Part shown: one piece after another, positions 7,139-8,101 of the stretch
Layout: every line of letters begins with the position of its first letter
Numbering within the stretch: the first letter of the stretch is position 1
Assembly (NCBI GenBank): GCA_013698195.1
Contig: JACCVK010000182.1
Span: 1 to 8,101 of the forward strand
DNA from: Actinomycetota bacterium
GTDB taxonomy: Bacteria; Actinomycetota; Thermoleophilia; Gaiellales; Gaiellaceae
Reading direction: 5' to 3'
DNA: 8,101 nucleotides
Notes under the pieces: model-generated
Database searches by the model: none
Told to the model about the DNA's origin: nothing
What the model saw: only the letters and a program-made list of their open reading frames with translations
Position numbers and translations under genes: made by a program

Positions 7139-7153
7139 GACCAGCCGTTGGTC
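7139..7153. repeat. Small inverted repeat in the potD leader
   Basis: GACCA and TGGTC arms are separated by 5 bases, directly next to the potD Shine-Dalgarno. It could form a weak 5-bp hairpin in the leader or be a half-site pair for a regulator. A stem this short can arise by chance. Confidence 0.3.
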
Positions 7154-7171
7154 CTCGCGGGATTCTGGGCG

Positions 7172-7200
7172 AGTGAAGCAGACCCTGACCGTGCGGTCAA
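7172..7200 (-). promoter_or_regulatory. Candidate promoter of potDBC
   Basis: On the minus strand TTGACC (7195-7200) matches the -35 consensus at five of six positions. It is followed after exactly 17 bases by TTCACT (7172-7177), a weak -10 with three of six matches. It would start transcription near 7165, giving a leader of roughly 40 bases. The 70-nt gap between the synthetase stop and potD allows a separate promoter, but read-through from upstream is equally possible. Confidence 0.4.
7186..7199. promoter_or_regulatory. Candidate operator dyad in front of potD
   Basis: A perfect palindrome with arms TGACCG and CGGTCA and a 2-base centre. It covers most of the candidate -35 box and includes the stop codon of the upstream synthetase gene. 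The layout resembles operators of TetR-family proteins such as E. coli RutR (TTGACCAnnTGGTCAA). A protein bound here would block the proposed potD promoter. The link to the TetR fragment at the window start is inference only, and a dyad of this size is expected once or twice by chance in a window of this length. Confidence 0.4.
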
Positions 7201-8101
7201 TCCGTGTCCGGGGCCACGACGATCAGCGCGTCGACTGCGAACACCGCCTCCGGCGTCACGATGAGCGGGTTGACGTCGACCGACTCGATCTCCGGATACG
7301 CGAGCGCGAGCCTGGAAAGCGCCACGACCGTACTTGCGACCGTGTCGTTTGCGTCGACGACCGCGGCGTCGCGGACGAGTTCCCGTGCGATCGAATGATC
7401 GAGGGGAGCGACCGCAAGCGTGACTCTTGCGAGGCTCTCGACGCCCGCCCCGCCGGCGCCCACCGCGAGCACCGGGCCGAAGTGAGGGTCCCTCGTCATT
7501 CCGCACAGGACCTCGTCGCCTGGTTCGACCTGCTTCGCGACGAGCACGGCCCCGCCGAGCCGTTCGGCCGCGTCGGCGACTGAGTCCGATGACTGGAGAC
7601 CCAACACCACGCCGCCGAAGCGGCTCTTGTGCGCCGGGCCGTCTCGCTTGACGACGACCGGAAAGCCGAGCTCTTCGGCTGCTAGGGCCGCTTGCTTCGA
7701 GCTGGAGGCCCTCCGCCTCGGGGCGAACGGGACGCCGAACCGCTCGAGCACGAGTGCCGACCGATGCTCGGACAGGGCGCCCGGCGCGAGGAGATCGGCC
7801 ACGTCCGGCGCCGGCTCCGGCGGCTCGAGCGCAGACACCGGACGCAACCGCGCCAGGCGAGCAAGCGCGAGCATCGCGTCACGCGGCCCTCGGAGGAGGG
7901 GGAGGCGAAGCTCTCGTCCGAGATCCTGAAACGCCTGCGGCGGATCGGCGCTGTGCACGGTCGTTCCGGCGACGAAGACGCTCGTTCGCTCGCGCAGCTC
8001 GACGAGCGCGCGCAGCACGAGCTCGCACCAGTCGTCGTTCGTCTCGTCCCGGAACTGCGACAGGTCGGCCTGTGCGACGAGAATGTCGAAAGCGCCTGAC
8101 T
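7197..8101 (-). CDS. NDP-forming acyl-CoA synthetase (acetate-CoA ligase type), C-terminal part with ATP-grasp domain (partial)
   Basis: Interconverts an acyl-CoA plus ADP and phosphate with a free acid, CoA and ATP through a phosphohistidine relay. The frame runs open off the right edge; 300 residues are visible, ending at TGA 7197-7199. The first 80 or so residues (starting SGAFDILVAQADL) resemble the second CoA-ligase flavodoxin-like domain. A Pro/Glu-rich linker then leads to an ATP-grasp domain with RFGVPFAP, ELGFPVVVKRDGPAHKSRFGGV (the HKSRFGGV part is encoded at 7608-7631), EVLCGMTRDPHFGP and a Gly-rich GAGGAG. It ends with ESVDVNPLIV, a typical closing motif of the family. The CoA-binding domain and the catalytic His lie outside the window. 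It lies 70 bases upstream of potD on the same strand and could be cotranscribed. Its substrate is unknown; a role in handling acids made from polyamine-derived aldehydes is only a guess. Confidence 0.88.
   Translation of the reverse strand, partial: SGAFDILVAQADLSQFRDETNDDWCELVLRALVELRERTSVFVAGTTVHSADPPQAFQDLGRELRLPLLRGPRDAMLALARLARLRPVSALEPPEPAPDVADLLAPGALSEHRSALVLERFGVPFAPRRRASSSKQAALAAEELGFPVVVKRDGPAHKSRFGGVVLGLQSSDSVADAAERLGGAVLVAKQVEPGDEVLCGMTRDPHFGPVLAVGAGGAGVESLARVTLAVAPLDHSIARELVRDAAVVDANDTVASTVVALSRLALAYPEIESVDVNPLIVTPEAVFAVDALIVVAPDTD

Noticed and set aside
7154..7173. CTCGC...GCGAG inverted repeat with a 10-base loop in the potD leader as a terminator or riboswitch stem
   Set aside because: Only 5 bp of stem, no T-tract, and no riboswitch-like architecture in a 70-base gap; expected by chance at this GC content.

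Overview
The window is GC-rich, densely packed bacterial DNA. The codon bias, the many GTG starts, the 4-base gene overlaps and the Tat-type lipoprotein signal fit a high-GC actinobacterium. A Thermoleophilia-like lineage is possible, but that is a guess: no rRNA or marker gene is present. No RNA gene, insertion sequence, CRISPR array or other mobile element was seen, and no stretch over 300 bases lacks a gene.

The locus looks like a polyamine (putrescine/spermidine type) uptake-and-oxidation module in two convergent blocks. The rightward block (1-4002) holds the C-terminal end of a TetR-family regulator, a PotA-type ABC ATPase gene, and two tandem FAD-dependent amine oxidases. All are joined by short overlaps (ATGA, CTGA, 19 nt), as in a translationally coupled operon. 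The leftward block (8101-3999) holds the end of an NDP-forming acyl-CoA synthetase, then, after a 70-nt gap, potD (Tat/lipoprotein solute-binding protein), potB and potC (permeases). The blocks meet tail to tail with interlocked stop codons (TTAG, 3999-4002).

Inferred working: PotD captures a polyamine outside the membrane, PotB/PotC form the channel, PotA powers import, and the two signal-less amine oxidases deaminate the amine in the cytosol. The partial TetR protein is the obvious candidate regulator. A perfect dyad, TGACCG-TG-CGGTCA, overlaps a candidate -35 box in front of potD and could be its operator.

The most important irregularity is a frameshift in potA. An extra GC in a GCGCGC run (745-750), just after Walker B, splits an otherwise intact gene. 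Either the ATPase is broken in this genome or the assembly carries an error. Other points of note are a probable CTG start for the first amine oxidase, altered active-site and FAD-contact residues in the second, and loss of a usual ligand-stacking Trp in PotD.
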